Source: an uncultured Lachnospiraceae bacterium
Lineage (GTDB): Bacteria; Bacillota; Clostridia; Lachnospirales; Lachnospiraceae
Assembly (NCBI GenBank): GCA_910586705.1
Contig: CAJUJK010000001.1
Coordinates: forward strand, 182,786 to 246,785
DNA length: 64,000 bases
Reading direction: 5' to 3'
How positions within the stretch are numbered: position 1 is the first letter of the stretch; every line of letters begins with the position of its first letter. Below the pieces are notes generated by a model that searched no databases, had not been told where the DNA came from, and worked only from the letters and a program-made list of their open reading frames with translations. Shown here piece by piece: positions 63,901 through 64,000 of this stretch. Both the position numbers and the translations under genes were made by a program.

Positions 63901-64000
63901 ATGGGACAAGTAGTGTCGGGCGTTATTCTGTTTATCATACCGGGATGGATAGCAGCCGTCATGCGAAGCGGAGGCAGAGGGGAGAAAACAAAAGTACAAC
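63901..64000 (+). CDS. Start of a membrane protein of unknown function (3' end outside window)
   Basis: The frame is open to the window edge, 33 codons seen. ATG 63901 follows AAGGGTGTGAT, 15 bases after the rfbB stop, so it is probably co-transcribed. The N-terminus is hydrophobic (VVSGVILFIIPGWIAAVM) and then basic, consistent with a membrane helix with the downstream part inside. Too short to name. Confidence 0.5.
   Translation, partial: MGQVVSGVILFIIPGWIAAVMRSGGRGEKTKVQ

Overview
The window looks like a chromosomal segment of a Gram-positive anaerobe of the Clostridia, most likely Lachnospiraceae. This is an inference from gene style. The signs are AGGAGG-type ribosome binding sites, A/T-rich sigma-A promoters in an otherwise G+C-rich background, large secreted proteins with BspA leucine-rich repeats and bacterial Ig-like (Big_2) domains, a GH25 lysozyme on a membrane anchor, and membrane families common in gut Firmicutes polysaccharide loci. 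No rRNA, tRNA, CRISPR, transposase or prophage gene was found.

Layout. (1) 1-11.1 kb holds secreted surface proteins: the 3' part of a glucosaminidase with many repeat modules, a 1851-residue BspA/Big_2 protein, and a short paralogue of it that stops inside its repeat domain. Each of the first two carries in-frame tandem DNA repeats. (2) 11.1-14.0 kb is an A/T-rich, minus-strand island with a papain/C39-like cysteine peptidase candidate, a small Cys/His-rich membrane-type protein and a 65-residue protein under its own near-consensus promoter. It resembles nothing I can name and is the best candidate for an undescribed system. (3) 14.1-59.1 kb is a very large cell-surface glycan locus. (4) 59.3-62.8 kb carries a zinc-ribbon protein and the GH25 lysozyme. 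(5) 62.8-64 kb has a dTDP-glucose 4,6-dehydratase and the start of a membrane protein.

The glycan locus contains two GT4, one GT8 and three GT2 glycosyltransferases. It makes its own UDP-glucuronate and probably UDP-galacturonate (Ugd plus a 4-epimerase). It has seven polytopic proteins that look like lipid-linked-sugar (GT-C-type) transferases or polymerases, two dolichol-phosphate-mannose-synthase-like GT2 enzymes and a GtrA-type flippase, the usual parts of outside-face glycosylation. It also has four MBOAT O-acyltransferases and six SGNH-fold proteins, three of them placed directly beside an MBOAT gene. A compact FkbH / acyl carrier protein unit, with a VOC-fold and a radical SAM gene nearby, suggests that a less common, carrier-bound acyl group (possibly glyceryl) is also made. 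An ABC-2 transporter with two permeases and a FAD-dependent oxidoreductase complete it. No priming phosphosugar transferase, Wzx or Wzy was recognised, so those parts may lie outside the window or be played by the polytopic proteins.

The locus is not one operon. It switches strand repeatedly, and internal promoters and terminators divide it into modules, several of which are acyltransferase plus SGNH cassettes. This suggests stepwise assembly. Functions given for the polytopic proteins, acyl groups and sugars are inferences; the enzyme families are read from visible motifs.
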